Positions 44,634 to 52,983 of a stretch of DNA of 64,000 nt are shown here, piece after piece (the first letter of the stretch is position 1; each line of letters begins with the position of its first letter). This DNA is from Bacillus sp. ISL-7 (GTDB lineage Bacteria > Bacillota > Bacilli > Bacillales_B > DSM-18226). Made by a program: the position numbers and the translations under genes. Location: NCBI RefSeq assembly GCF_018613065.1, contig NZ_JAGGQW010000050.1, forward strand, positions 173,269-237,268. Direction: 5' to 3'. Under the pieces are notes generated by a model, which had not been told where the DNA came from, ran no database searches, and worked only from the letters and a program-made list of their open reading frames with translations.

Positions 44634-45398
44634 TTAGATTACCCTTGCCGCACTGCGAAGTAGCTCAGCCAGTTCAGAAACTTGAGCTTTTATTTCTCCG
44701 TTCAGGATACGTCCTGCACCTTTTTTCGGCGCAAAAAATGTCTCGGTAGTGATTGTCTTTACTTCCAGAACGTCTTCAATATGTAAATCATCAATCTCAA
44801 TCCGCTCAATTGGCTTTTTCTTCGCTTTCATGATGCCGGGCAAGGAAGGATAACGAGACTCATTTAATCCTTGTTGTGCTGTAACCAATACTGGAAGAGA
44901 TACCATGACAACTTCTTTATCTCCTTCAACGTCACGCTCGATTACCGCCTCGTTTCCATCAATCTCCAGCCTTGTAATCGTCGTCACTTGGGGAATATCA
45001 AGTTCCTCTGCAAGGCGCGGACCAATTTGTCCACTGCCATAATCAACTCCCACATTCCCGCCTAATATGATGTCAAACTCCCGATTTTTAATAACGGCCT
45101 CAAGAATTTTGACTGTACTGTATTCATCAAGATTTAAATCTTCGCTATTAACCATAATCCCTTTATCTGCACCCAGCGCAAGCGCTGTTCGGAGCCCATT
45201 CTCTGCACGTTCCGGTCCTACCGTGATAGCCGTTACTTCACCACCATGGATATCCCGCAAATGAAGCGCTTCTTCAATCGCATATTCATCGTAAGGATTG
45301 ATGATGAAGTTTACCCCTTCTTCTTTAACCGATCCATATTTTAACGCAATTTTTTCTTCGGGATCGAATGTTTGTTTCATCAATACCAAAATGTTCAT
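44634..45398 (-). CDS. etfB: Electron transfer flavoprotein beta subunit (copy 2)
   Basis: 254 residues starting MNILVLMKQTFD, with NPYDEYAIEEALHLRD, GGNVGVDYGSGQIGPRLAEE and the beta-subunit loop QQGLNESRYPSLPGIMKAKKK. GAAGGGGA precedes the ATG at 45398. It partners EtfA copy 2, 21 bp downstream. Together they accept electrons from the dehydrogenase at 46423-47565. Confidence 0.95.
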   Translation of the reverse strand: MNILVLMKQTFDPEEKIALKYGSVKEEGVNFIINPYDEYAIEEALHLRDIHGGEVTAITVGPERAENGLRTALALGADKGIMVNSEDLNLDEYSTVKILEAVIKNREFDIILGGNVGVDYGSGQIGPRLAEELDIPQVTTITRLEIDGNEAVIERDVEGDKEVVMVSLPVLVTAQQGLNESRYPSLPGIMKAKKKPIERIEIDDLHIEDVLEVKTITTETFFAPKKGAGRILNGEIKAQVSELAELLRSAARVI

Positions 45399-45467
45399 TT
45401 TTTCGTATCCCCTTCTGATGTAATATTTTTAAAGCACTCTGGGTTTAACGATTTTAATACAATTGCC

Positions 45468-45878
45468 CTATGAATTCCTTGATGGCAGTGTCGCTTCAAA
45501 AATCCCTGAAACTTTTACATCGCCTTCACCATTTTTCGCCAGGACTTCTCCTACTACTAAGTTGTCAACCTTTTTCTCTTTCACTCTGCCAACTATTTCG
45601 ATAGATTCTCCAGGATACGTCATTTTACTAAAGCGTACTTGTATTCTCTTAATGTTTCTTCGTAATATCCAGGATGTAACTCCTTGAGATAACATCCCCA
45701 TAACTAACATACCGTGAGCGATAATGCCTGTCCCGGCTTCTTCTCCAACCTCTTCTACGGTATGCAGAGGATTAAAATCTCCAGATGCTCCGGCAAATTT
45801 TACGAGCTGGACTCGTGTAATCGGATCTTTTTTCAGAACTGGGAATGAATCTCCCACCTCTAGGTCTTCAAAATACAT
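45468..45878 (-). CDS. MaoC-type enoyl-CoA hydratase, C-terminal-domain homologue
   Basis: 136 residues from the ATG at 45878, after GAGGGG; the open frame is eight codons longer. It is a hot-dog fold with the R-hydratase motif FAGASGDFNPLHTVEEVGEEAG, where D and H are the usual catalytic pair, followed by GIIAHGMLVMGML. It should hydrate a trans-2-enoyl-CoA to an (R)-3-hydroxyacyl-CoA. It stands next to a second hot-dog protein lacking this motif, like two-subunit MaoC hydratases. The (R)-product would suit PhaC in the same operon. Confidence 0.88.
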   Translation of the reverse strand: MYFEDLEVGDSFPVLKKDPITRVQLVKFAGASGDFNPLHTVEEVGEEAGTGIIAHGMLVMGMLSQGVTSWILRRNIKRIQVRFSKMTYPGESIEIVGRVKEKKVDNLVVGEVLAKNGEGDVKVSGIFEATLPSRNS

Positions 45879-45909
45879 GATTCGTTTCGCCCCTCTAATC
45901 ATCTATTTT

Positions 45910-46362
45910 TTAATGACAGTGAATTAACGTAATTTTAGCAATTGCCACTAATTCGCCTTTTTGATTGGTATATCGTGTTTCTTCTGTAATAAAATCCATT
46001 CCGCCCAAGGAACCGATTTTGGTATCAGCCCAAACAATTTTACTCATAACCTGAAGCTCATCCCCGGCATAAATATCACCTAAATATTCATACTCCTGCC
46101 CACCATGCAATATTTTAACTGGGTTTAAATTCAATGCCTCCATTTTTTCTTGGAAGCCATATCCGCCATGGTAATCTATGATCTGCAAAAAGGTTAGCGG
46201 AACAGGAATGCCTTCATAACCAGCTTCCTTAGCTGCCTCCAAGCTGTAGTAAACGGGGTTATCATCACCAATAGCAATGGCTAATTCTTTTATTTTTCCT
46301 TTTTCAACAACCATGCTGTATGGTTCTAACTCATACCCAAGTAAATCTTTCACATCCGACAT
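45910..46362 (-). CDS. MaoC N-domain-type hot-dog protein, likely hydratase partner
   Basis: 150 residues from the ATG at 46362, seven bases after GAGGTG; an ATG two codons upstream sits too close to the site. It has the N-terminal MaoC_dehydratase fold (YSMVVEKGKIKELAIAIGD, then VPLTFLQIIDYHGGYG and LHGGQEYEYLGDIYAGDEL). The catalytic Asp-His motif of its neighbour is absent. In HadAB-like and related enzymes such a subunit binds the acyl chain while the partner does catalysis. The genes are 31 bp apart. Confidence 0.85.
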   Translation of the reverse strand: MSDVKDLLGYELEPYSMVVEKGKIKELAIAIGDDNPVYYSLEAAKEAGYEGIPVPLTFLQIIDYHGGYGFQEKMEALNLNPVKILHGGQEYEYLGDIYAGDELQVMSKIVWADTKIGSLGGMDFITEETRYTNQKGELVAIAKITLIHCH

Positions 46363-46422
46363 GGTCATTCACCTCTTTTTAATAGATTACGTTCCTATTT
46401 TTATTACATATTTCGAATTTAG

Positions 46423-47565
46423 CTATTCTTTAAGCAGATTCCCAGCAATTACAAGACGCTGAATCTCTTGCGTTCCTTCATAGATTTGGGTGATCTTTGC
46501 ATCTCTCATATAGCGTTCTACCGGATATTCCCTTGTGTACCCATATCCGCCAAATACTTGAACTGCTTCGACAGCTACTTCCATCGCGGTGTCTCCGGCA
46601 AACAGTTTGGACATCGCAGATTGAAGTCCATAAGGAATACCTTGATCCTCACGCCATGCGGCTTGATAGGTCAATAAACGGGCAGCCTCGATCTTTGTAG
46701 CCATATCAGCCAGCTTGAATTGAATGGCTTGAAGCGAACTAATCGGTTTGCCAAACTGGACGCGATTCTTCGCATATTCGACCGCTTTATCAAACGCTCC
46801 CTGAGCGATTCCCACCGCTTGGGAAGCAACTCCGTTACGGCCTCCGTCGAGGGTCATCATCGCAATTTTAAACCCTTCACCCACTTGTCCCAAGAGGTTG
46901 TCCTTTGGAATGCGGCAGTCCTCAAAAATTACTTCGGTCGTCGCGGAAGAGCGAATGCCCATCTTTTTCTCCTTTTTTCCCACAGAGAAACCCGGGAAGC
47001 CCTTTTCTACGATAAATGCTGTAATCCCCTTTTGCTTTAGATTCGGATTGGTCTGAGCGAAGACAATATAGATGTCCGCATAGCCGCCGTTGGTAATAAA
47101 AATCTTCGAACCGTTTAAGATCCAGTCATCCCCGTCACGCACGGCCGATGTTTTCATTCCTCCGGAATCGGATCCGGATCCAGGTTCCGTCAAGCAATAC
47201 GCCCCCATGCTTTTTCCTTCTGCCATAGCCCGCAAATATTTTTGCTTTTGTTGCTCCGTTCCAAACTTGTAAACTGGCCATCCTGCTAACGATGTATGGG
47301 CAGCAAGAGTGGTGCCTATGGAAGCATCCACTCGCGAAAGCTCTTCCAACGTGATCACATAACTTAAATAATCGGTATCTGCCCCACCATACTCCTCCGG
47401 CCAAGGGATCCCACATAATCCAAGTTCGGCCATCTTGTGCCAAATCTTAATATCAAAGTATTCTTCTTCATCGCGCTGAGCAGCAGTAGGCTCAACTTCG
47501 TTTAAAGCAAACTCGCGCACCATTTTTTGCATCATTTGATGTTCATCGGATAATAAAAAGTTCAT
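46423..47565 (-). CDS. Acyl-CoA dehydrogenase
   Basis: 380 residues from the ATG at 47565 ([12 protein letters not shown]), after TAGGGGAC; the frame is 11 codons longer. It shows [11 protein letters not shown] and [17 protein letters not shown] for FAD and substrate binding, the catalytic Glu in [10 protein letters not shown], and the [24 protein letters not shown] signature. This pattern is typical of short- and branched-chain acyl-CoA dehydrogenases. It makes an enoyl-CoA for the MaoC pair and passes electrons to EtfBA copy 2. Upstream lies an 18-bp FadR-like palindrome and then an SDR gene with a LysR-type promoter. Confidence 0.94.
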   Translation of the reverse strand: MNFLLSDEHQMMQKMVREFALNEVEPTAAQRDEEEYFDIKIWHKMAELGLCGIPWPEEYGGADTDYLSYVITLEELSRVDASIGTTLAAHTSLAGWPVYKFGTEQQKQKYLRAMAEGKSMGAYCLTEPGSGSDSGGMKTSAVRDGDDWILNGSKIFITNGGYADIYIVFAQTNPNLKQKGITAFIVEKGFPGFSVGKKEKKMGIRSSATTEVIFEDCRIPKDNLLGQVGEGFKIAMMTLDGGRNGVASQAVGIAQGAFDKAVEYAKNRVQFGKPISSLQAIQFKLADMATKIEAARLLTYQAAWREDQGIPYGLQSAMSKLFAGDTAMEVAVEAVQVFGGYGYTREYPVERYMRDAKITQIYEGTQEIQRLVIAGNLLKE

Positions 47566-47620
47566 TGTTAGTCCCCTATCAAATATATTTTTGTGCATTC
47601 AATTTTGCCCATGAAATAAT

Positions 47621-47638
47621 TGACCGAGCGATTGCTCA
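47621..47638. promoter_or_regulatory. Candidate FadR-type operator
   Basis: TGACCGAGCGATTGCTCA is an imperfect dyad of the form TGA-N-CGA-N4-TTG-N-TCA. It lies 55 bp upstream of the acyl-CoA dehydrogenase start. It resembles TetR-type FadR boxes of Bacilli (TGANTGA...TCANTCA). It could give acyl-CoA-dependent control of the operon apart from the upstream SDR promoter. Confidence 0.4.
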
Positions 47639-47688
47639 TTTTTTCTGTAAAAACTCCAACCCTTTCAAGGATGGGATTCTATTGCTAT

Positions 47689-48471
47689 TTACACTTTTTG
47701 TTCAATAAGCTTTCGGGTATAGATGGTTACCCATTTCCTTGGCAGCAGTCCCACTGATTTGGCCATGAGTTTATTTTTAAAGCCAGGGATGATCACCGTT
47801 TTATTCTTCATTAACCCTTCAAAGCCGCACTTGGCAACTGTTTGCGGGTCCATCAAGTTCTTAATGAAAATTTTTGTTCTTGTTTCGGCCAATCCTTGTG
47901 TGAGCGCAGTTTTGGTAGAAGGGGGACATAATACAGAAACTTGAACTCCAGTTCCCTTCAATTCTTCTGCAATTGCTTCTGAAAAGGTTAAGACGTACGA
48001 TTTGCTTGCCCCATACATCGACATCAGTGGAGTCGGCTGAAAGGCCGCTGTGGAAGCAACGTTTAAAATTTTACCTTGCTTTCGTTTTACCATTTCATCC
48101 GCTATAAGTCTGGTTAAATACGTGAGCGAAATCATGTTGAGCTGCAAACATTCCAATTCCTTCTTAATATCTAATTCCGTCATTAGCCCTAATCCACCAG
48201 CCCCGGCATTATTAATCAAAATATCGATGTTGATTCCTTCGCTTTTCAAGTATCGATGCAAGCTCTCTACTGTTGTATGGCTGCTTAAGTCACCGGCATA
48301 AGTATTTACATGCACTCCATAATCCTTTTTTAAATTCTCCGCTTGTTGTTCCAACAACGTTGCGTCTCTGGCAACTAATATCAAGTTATAGCGATGGCCT
48401 GCGAAAACTTTTGCGAATTCCAAACCGATCCCTTTAGTAGCGCCTGTAATTAAAACTGTTTCTGTTGGCAT
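47689..48471 (-). CDS. SDR oxidoreductase (DltE/YqjQ-like)
   Basis: 260 residues. The NAD(P) motif TGATKGIG is at 9-16, with NNAG near 87 and the active site YGASK near 153-157 plus an upstream Ser (VASTAA). The C-terminus is slightly basic and hydrophobic, as in DltE-like proteins. Substrate unknown. Its promoter carries element 1 of the six-copy 19-bp regulon. The acyl-CoA dehydrogenase starts 123 bp downstream with no terminator between, so this SDR may lead the whole operon. GAGGGGG precedes the ATG. Confidence 0.9.
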   Translation of the reverse strand: MPTETVLITGATKGIGLEFAKVFAGHRYNLILVARDATLLEQQAENLKKDYGVHVNTYAGDLSSHTTVESLHRYLKSEGINIDILINNAGAGGLGLMTELDIKKELECLQLNMISLTYLTRLIADEMVKRKQGKILNVASTAAFQPTPLMSMYGASKSYVLTFSEAIAEELKGTGVQVSVLCPPSTKTALTQGLAETRTKIFIKNLMDPQTVAKCGFEGLMKNKTVIIPGFKNKLMAKSVGLLPRKWVTIYTRKLIEQKV

Positions 48472-48533
48472 ATATTTTTTAGCCCCCTCACGTTTGTAAT
48501 ATTCTAAAATTTATAAATATTATTATGTTATTA

Positions 48534-48589
48534 ATTATACTCATAAGTAATAATTAAATAAAATTAATATTTTTAATGTATAAGTAAGT
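48534..48589 (-). promoter_or_regulatory. Regulon promoter 1: 19-bp element (48571-48589) and -10 (48534-48539)
   Basis: In gene orientation the element ACTTACTTATACATTAAAA lies 31 nt upstream of TATAAT. The -35 region is poor (TTTATT), so an activator is expected. Five other promoters in 49-56 kb share this exact layout. Confidence 0.7.
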
Positions 48590-48661
48590 ATTACTACTAT
48601 TCAGATAGTGAAAACTATAAATTTTTCTAATTTTCTGTAAATAATAGAAGTTACACATAAT

Positions 48662-48709
48662 AAAAGAGAAGCCTCTTAGTCAATTAGACACCGGGCTTCT
48701 CTTTTTATT
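48662..48709 (-). terminator. Terminator of the cupin gene
   Basis: The stem AGAGAAGCC/GGCTTCTCT (with a mismatch) is followed by T-rich sequence on the minus strand, 14 bp after the cupin stop. Confidence 0.82.
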
Positions 48710-48722
48710 ACAGATTTATTTA

Positions 48723-49199
48723 TTAAAACGCAGTCACATCAACAGGTTCAATTCCTTCAGCCTCACAATAGTCAAGGTATTTTTTCAGGAATGATTCCCA
48801 ATTATCTCGTGCAAGAATTTCTCCATTCTCACCCAAATAGTCTAATGTTCCTTCCACAATATTGAAGGTAATAACGTCTTCATCCCCTACAGCTGTAGGT
48901 GTATGTGTGGAGCCGGCAGGTTCAAAAACCATGTCGCCAGGTTTGGAGATCCAAGGCTCCTCGAGATATCTCCAAGAACCTTGTACGGTATAAACAATGA
49001 CTTGTCCAGGATGAAAATGGGCCGGAAGCTGCATTTTCGCAGGTACATATAATAAAGTAATATTCTGTCCTGTCACAGGGTTCGCTTTAAGCAATTTAAA
49101 TTTCGCATCTCCGAAATAAGGAACCCAAGGCAATTCATCTACATTAACATTTCCTGCATGATATGCTACTGCTTCTTGTACACTTTTTACATTACTCAC
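48723..49199 (-). CDS. Cupin dioxygenase of the Dke1/2,4'-dihydroxyacetophenone dioxygenase type
   Basis: 158 residues from a GTG at 49199, six bases after AGAGGGG; the TTG opening the longer frame overlaps that ribosome site. A single cupin barrel has metal-ligand motif 1 in LPAHFHPGQVIVYTVQGSWR and motif 2 around PGDMVFEPAGSTHTP. The later TLDYLGENGEIL is like the end of acetylacetone dioxygenase (Dke1) and related enzymes that cleave C-C bonds next to a ketone. It could open a beta-diketone or hydroxyketone into two acids. It is a single-gene unit with a terminator, regulon promoter 2 and a perfect cre site. The substrate is inferred only. Confidence 0.78.
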   Translation of the reverse strand: MSNVKSVQEAVAYHAGNVNVDELPWVPYFGDAKFKLLKANPVTGQNITLLYVPAKMQLPAHFHPGQVIVYTVQGSWRYLEEPWISKPGDMVFEPAGSTHTPTAVGDEDVITFNIVEGTLDYLGENGEILARDNWESFLKKYLDYCEAEGIEPVDVTAF

Positions 49200-49243
49200 A
49201 AAAATCCCCTCTTCCAACTTATATGTTTTTTAAATCCTCATGC

Positions 49244-49257
49244 TGTTAGCGCTTACA
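49244..49257 (-). promoter_or_regulatory. Perfect CcpA cre site upstream of the cupin gene
   Basis: On the minus strand TGTAAGCGCTAACA matches all 14 positions of TGWAANCGNTNWCA. It lies between the -10 (49296) and the start codon (49199), a roadblock position. It implies catabolite repression of this pathway. Confidence 0.8.
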
Positions 49258-49295
49258 TTGTTCAGCTAATTAACTTTTTCGAATTTATTAATCTC

Positions 49296-49351
49296 AGTAT
49301 ATTTTTAATTTTCAACTAAGTAAAATAGTTATTTTTAACATGCAATTAAGT
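49296..49351 (-). promoter_or_regulatory. Regulon promoter 2: 19-bp element (49333-49351) and -10 (49296-49301)
   Basis: ACTTAATTGCATGTTAAAA lies 31 nt upstream of TATACT for the cupin gene, the same spacing as at the other five sites. Confidence 0.68.
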
Positions 49352-49388
49352 TTGATTAATTTACACAGACAAGTTATTTGGTTGAAAT

Positions 49389-50177
49389 TTACTTAGCCCC
49401 AAGTCCACCATCAAGAGTCAATATTTGTCCAGTACAATAATCAGATGCTGCTGAAGCAAAGTAAAGGAGTGCACCTACCAAATCATTGTCACTGCCTAAC
49501 CTTCTAACTGGAACTTGTGAGGCAATGAAAGGGCCTGCTTTGTGTACAAGTGTTCCCGGTATTTCTGGGTTATTCATTCCTGTAGTGAAAACTCCAGGAG
49601 CAATTGAATTTACATACACTCCATGGCGGCCCCACTTAACTGCTAGATCCTTCGTTAAAGTCATAACTGCACCCTTACTAGTTGTATATCCGACAGAATC
49701 TACTGCTTCCGGGTCAACACCTTTAAATCCGATACTAGAAGAAATATTAATGATTTTACCGTATTCGTTATTAATCATATGTTTTCCAACTGCCTGACAC
49801 ATCAAGAATGTTCCTGTCACATTAGTATCAAGCATAGCTTGCCATTGGTCTAAAGGCATATCCGCAGCAGGAGACTCAAAAACGGTTCCGCTGCTGTTGA
49901 CTAAAATTTCGATTTCTCCAAAATGAGAAACCGCTTTCTCCACACCTTGAACGACAGATTCCCGATCTGTGACATCCAATGATAGAGCAAGTGCCTGTCT
50001 TCCTAGCGCCTCGATTTCTTTTACTACTGCTTCGCAAACCTCTAAACGCCGTGAACATACAACAACGTTTGCTCCTGCTTCTGCCAACGCCAGTGCCATC
50101 ACACGCCCTAACCCGCTGCCGCCTCCGGTAACGATTGCTGTCTTACCATTTAAATTAAACAATTGGTTCGATGCCAT
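49389..50177 (-). CDS. SDR oxidoreductase (3-oxoacyl reductase/gluconate dehydrogenase-like)
   Basis: 262 residues. The cofactor motif is TGGGSGLG near 17-24, with NSSG near 91 in place of the usual NNAG, SSSIGF and active site YTTSK near 164-168. The end CTGQILTLDGG is the classical SDR finish. An Arg-rich SRRLEV segment suggests NADP(H). It would oxidise an alcohol to a ketone or the reverse. It is divergent to the LysR gene and carries regulon promoter 3. AGGAGGGG precedes the ATG. Substrate unknown. Confidence 0.92.
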   Translation of the reverse strand: MASNQLFNLNGKTAIVTGGGSGLGRVMALALAEAGANVVVCSRRLEVCEAVVKEIEALGRQALALSLDVTDRESVVQGVEKAVSHFGEIEILVNSSGTVFESPAADMPLDQWQAMLDTNVTGTFLMCQAVGKHMINNEYGKIINISSSIGFKGVDPEAVDSVGYTTSKGAVMTLTKDLAVKWGRHGVYVNSIAPGVFTTGMNNPEIPGTLVHKAGPFIASQVPVRRLGSDNDLVGALLYFASAASDYCTGQILTLDGGLGAK

Positions 50178-50234
50178 TCTAGTTCCCCTCCTGTATGTAG
50201 AAAATTCAAAGATTTTTAAATCTTCTTGATATTG

Positions 50235-50290
50235 ATTATACTAATAAATTATAATTAAATAAAATTAAAGATTTTAATTTGTAAGTAAGT
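50235..50290 (-). promoter_or_regulatory. Regulon promoter 3: 19-bp element (50272-50290) and -10 (50235-50240)
   Basis: ACTTACTTACAAATTAAAA lies 31 nt upstream of TATAAT for the SDR gene. The element also lies 30 bp upstream of the LysR start codon, where it could mediate autoregulation, as is usual for divergent LysR genes. Confidence 0.72.
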
Positions 50291-50319
50291 CTTACTAATA
50301 TTTGAAAAAGGGGAACAGC

Positions 50320-51225
50320 ATGAATATTGAACAATTACTATATATCGTAGAAGTCGCAAAATACAGTTCTCTGTCTATAGCAGCACAGAATCTACATGTG
50401 ACTCAATCCAACATCAGCCAGTCCATAACCAACTTGGAAAAGGAGCTGGGGATTAAAATTCTTAAGCGGTCACGGGGACACGGCGCTGTCCCAACCGATG
50501 ATGGAAGAATCATTCTGAAACTCGCCTACGAAGTACAAAAAAAACTTGAGGAAATAAAAGAAACAGCTAACTTTTTGAATTCCACGGAAGTGGGGGAACT
50601 AAAAATATCGTCATTACCCGGATTGATGACGTTCCTGGTAAAAGCGATAGCAGCGTTTAGACATGATTATCCGCACGTAAATTTGGAGGTGGCCGATAAA
50701 AGTGGATCTGCTGTAATTGAAGATGTCAGGCAGCATAAAACCGACATTGGACTGGTTACGTATTCAAGCGATTTGAATATAAACATGGAAGGAATTGCTT
50801 ATGAAGCACTCATTGAAGGGAAGCAGAAAATATATGTTTCTAAGCATTCTCCACTAGCCTTTCTTGGTACCGTAACACCTAATGATATACTTGATCAAAC
50901 TCTTGTTACATATAAAGGTGAATTAATGCAGTATTTTGTTCAGGATTTCTTTAACAAATATAAGCCTATGAAAATCCTATTTACTTCAAATAATATGGAT
51001 GGAGTTCTCCAAGCCATAAGTGAAAATTTGGCGATTACATTTGCTCCTGATTTCGTAATGAAAAACTATCCCCCTGTCATCAATGGTGATATCATCCCAA
51101 TTGATTTGGTGAATCATCCGACCGTTAATATTTCTTTAGGGTTAGTTCGATCAGAGAATAAACATTTATCCACTTTTGCCAACAAATATATTCATCATTT
51201 AAAATCAGAAATTATTAAAAATTAA
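50320..51225 (+). CDS. LysR-type transcriptional regulator
   Basis: 301 residues from the ATG at 50320, after AAAGGGGAA; a TTG six codons upstream is unlikely. The winged helix-turn-helix is at ~1-60 (IAAQNLHVTQSNISQSITNLEKELGIKIL) and the effector domain at ~90-295 (SLPGLMTFLVKAIAAFRHDYPHVNLEVADKS-type sequence). It is the only DNA-binding protein encoded in 47-57 kb and lies next to regulon promoter 3, so it is the best candidate for the six 19-bp elements. The effector is probably the pathway substrate or an intermediate. Confidence 0.92.
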   Translation: MNIEQLLYIVEVAKYSSLSIAAQNLHVTQSNISQSITNLEKELGIKILKRSRGHGAVPTDDGRIILKLAYEVQKKLEEIKETANFLNSTEVGELKISSLPGLMTFLVKAIAAFRHDYPHVNLEVADKSGSAVIEDVRQHKTDIGLVTYSSDLNINMEGIAYEALIEGKQKIYVSKHSPLAFLGTVTPNDILDQTLVTYKGELMQYFVQDFFNKYKPMKILFTSNNMDGVLQAISENLAITFAPDFVMKNYPPVINGDIIPIDLVNHPTVNISLGLVRSENKHLSTFANKYIHHLKSEIIKN

Positions 51226-51232
51226 AAAGGAA

Positions 51233-51282
51233 AAAAAGAGAAGGTTCTTCGTCTTAAGTGGCGAAAAATCTTCTCTTTTTTA
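51233..51282. terminator. Bidirectional terminator between LysR and CoA-transferase genes
   Basis: The stem AAAAAGAGAAG/CTTCTCTTTTT has an inner TTCG/CGAA pair. T runs on both strands serve the two convergent genes. Confidence 0.85.
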
Positions 51283-51326
51283 CAAATCTATCTCTACCTT
51301 AACTGGAATTTGCAGTGTTACCTCTT

Positions 51327-52007
51327 TTACCTTGTTATAGGAGCCTTTTGGCGATCCCCTTTACCACATGTCAAATTGGCGCTGATCGTAAAGGAAGCCT
51401 CCGTCTTCTCTATCACTTCATCAAGTGAAACACCGTCTTGAGTTTCTACAAGAATCATTCCCTCGGGAGTAAAATCAAACACAGCCAAGTCCGTAATCAG
51501 TCGATTGACAACTTTTTGACCTGTCAATGGAAGGGAACAGCTTTTTTTGATCTTGGATTCATTGTACTTATTGGTGTGCTCCATTATGACCACAATTCTT
51601 TTGGCACCATGGACAAGATCCATCGCCCCTCCCATCCCTTTGATCATTTTTCCCGGGATCATCCAATTTGCTAAGTCACCTTGTTCGGAAACCTCCATGC
51701 CTCCCAGGATGGCCAGATCAATGTGTCCCCCACGTATCATGGCAAAGGACTCAGCACTGTCAAAGAAAGATCCACCAATTACAGCTGTAACCGTTTCTTT
51801 CCCTGCGTTAATAAGATCAGGATCTTCCATCCCTTCAACTGGATAAGGTCCAATGCCAAGCAATCCATTTTCGGATTGCAATAATACATGAACTTCTTTA
51901 GGGATTTCGTTTGCAAGTAAAGTAGGAATTCCAATTCCTAGATTCACGTTCATCCCAGTTTGAATCTCTTGAACCGCACGCTTAATGATTTTTGTCCTAG
52001 TATCCAT
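51327..52007 (-). CDS. scoB: 3-oxoacid CoA-transferase subunit B
   Basis: 226 residues from the ATG at 52007, after AGGAGGA; the frame is nine codons longer. It has the catalytic Glu in QSENGLLGIGPYP and the glycine loop GGHIDLAILGGMEVSEQGDLANWMIPGK-type sequence, marks of SCOT/AtoA-like subunits. With subunit A it moves CoA from succinyl-CoA or acetyl-CoA to a 3-oxo acid. Here it could activate an acid made by the cupin or TauD step for thiolysis. It lies 62 bp after subunit A. Confidence 0.93.
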   Translation of the reverse strand: MDTRTKIIKRAVQEIQTGMNVNLGIGIPTLLANEIPKEVHVLLQSENGLLGIGPYPVEGMEDPDLINAGKETVTAVIGGSFFDSAESFAMIRGGHIDLAILGGMEVSEQGDLANWMIPGKMIKGMGGAMDLVHGAKRIVVIMEHTNKYNESKIKKSCSLPLTGQKVVNRLITDLAVFDFTPEGMILVETQDGVSLDEVIEKTEASFTISANLTCGKGDRQKAPITR

Positions 52008-52069
52008 ACTGTTAATCCTCCTGAAAAATTGCATTGTAATTTTTGCGGTAAGTTACTCTTTAAAGGTAA

Positions 52070-52774
52070 TTAATTAGGTATGACGGTACGGCGTTCAATT
52101 CTTTTCACATAATTTTTTCCTTCCAATATCCTTTGGACATAGATCCCAGGTGTATGAATCTCATCGGGATCAAGTCCACCCACTTCAACCATTTGCTCCA
52201 CTTCGGCAATCGTTATCCTGCCTGCCGTTGCTGCAAGTGGATTAAAATTCCGCGCTGTCTTCCGGTAAACAAGATTTCCTAATGTGTCCCCTTTCCATGA
52301 CTTGACGAAGGCAAAATCCCCAACAATTCCTTCTTCAAGAATATGTGCTCTGCCATTAAAAAATCGCTGTTCTTTGCCCTCTGCAATCGGTGTACCCACG
52401 CCAGTGGGCGTATAGAATCCAGGGATGCCAGCTCCTCCTGCCCGAATTCTTTCCGCCAGTGTCCCCTGGGGAACAAGCTCTACTTCCAATTCTCCACTTA
52501 AAAATTGCTTTTCAAAGATCTTGTTCTCGCCCACATAGCTTGCCACCATTTTCTTAATCTGCTTATTGGCAAGCAGTAAACCCAGTCCCCAGTCATCCAC
52601 CCCACAATTATTACTAACAATCGTTAAGTCTTTTGTTCCCTTTTCCCGCAATGCCAGAATTAAATTCTCGGGAATACCCGACAAACCAAACCCACCAACA
52701 ATGATGGTTGCACCATCTTGAATATCTTGAATCGCTTCAAAAAATGTTGTATTTAACTTTCCTTGAACTGCCAA
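52070..52774 (-). CDS. scoA: 3-oxoacid CoA-transferase subunit A
   Basis: 234 residues if started at the TTG at 52774, eight bases after GGGAG; the ATG at 52792 has no ribosome site and lies inside that element. It shows the [13 protein letters not shown] and [15 protein letters not shown] motifs and [15 protein letters not shown], typical of ScoA. It forms the heterodimer with subunit B. Its promoter carries regulon element 4. Confidence 0.92.
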   Translation of the reverse strand: MAVQGKLNTTFFEAIQDIQDGATIIVGGFGLSGIPENLILALREKGTKDLTIVSNNCGVDDWGLGLLLANKQIKKMVASYVGENKIFEKQFLSGELEVELVPQGTLAERIRAGGAGIPGFYTPTGVGTPIAEGKEQRFFNGRAHILEEGIVGDFAFVKSWKGDTLGNLVYRKTARNFNPLAATAGRITIAEVEQMVEVGGLDPDEIHTPGIYVQRILEGKNYVKRIERRTVIPN

Positions 52775-52831
52775 TATTTTCACTCCCTGCATTATTATCT
52801 TAATTATTAGAATATTTTTATTATGATAACA

Positions 52832-52887
52832 ATTATACTCATAAGTATTAATTAAATATAATTAAACTTTTTAATCTTCAAGTAAGT
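52832..52887 (-). promoter_or_regulatory. Regulon promoter 4: 19-bp element (52869-52887) and -10 (52832-52837)
   Basis: ACTTACTTGAAGATTAAAA lies 31 nt upstream of TATAAT for the CoA-transferase genes. The gap also keeps the TTTAATT...ATTTAATTA sequence seen at promoters 1 and 3. Confidence 0.72.
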
Positions 52888-52929
52888 AATGTTTATATAT
52901 AAAAAAACTAGAATCTTAAAAATAAATGA

Positions 52930-52958
52930 GGACCTCCGTAATAAGGAGGCCCTTTTAC
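52930..52958. terminator. Hairpin after the small zinc-ribbon gene
   Basis: A stable stem GGACCTCC/GGAGGCCC has a 7-nt loop. T residues follow on both sides, with TTTT best on the plus strand. It ends transcripts from the MFS-side genes before the CoA-transferase promoter. Confidence 0.65.
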
Positions 52959-52983
52959 AATTCAAATCATGTTACGATTCTAA

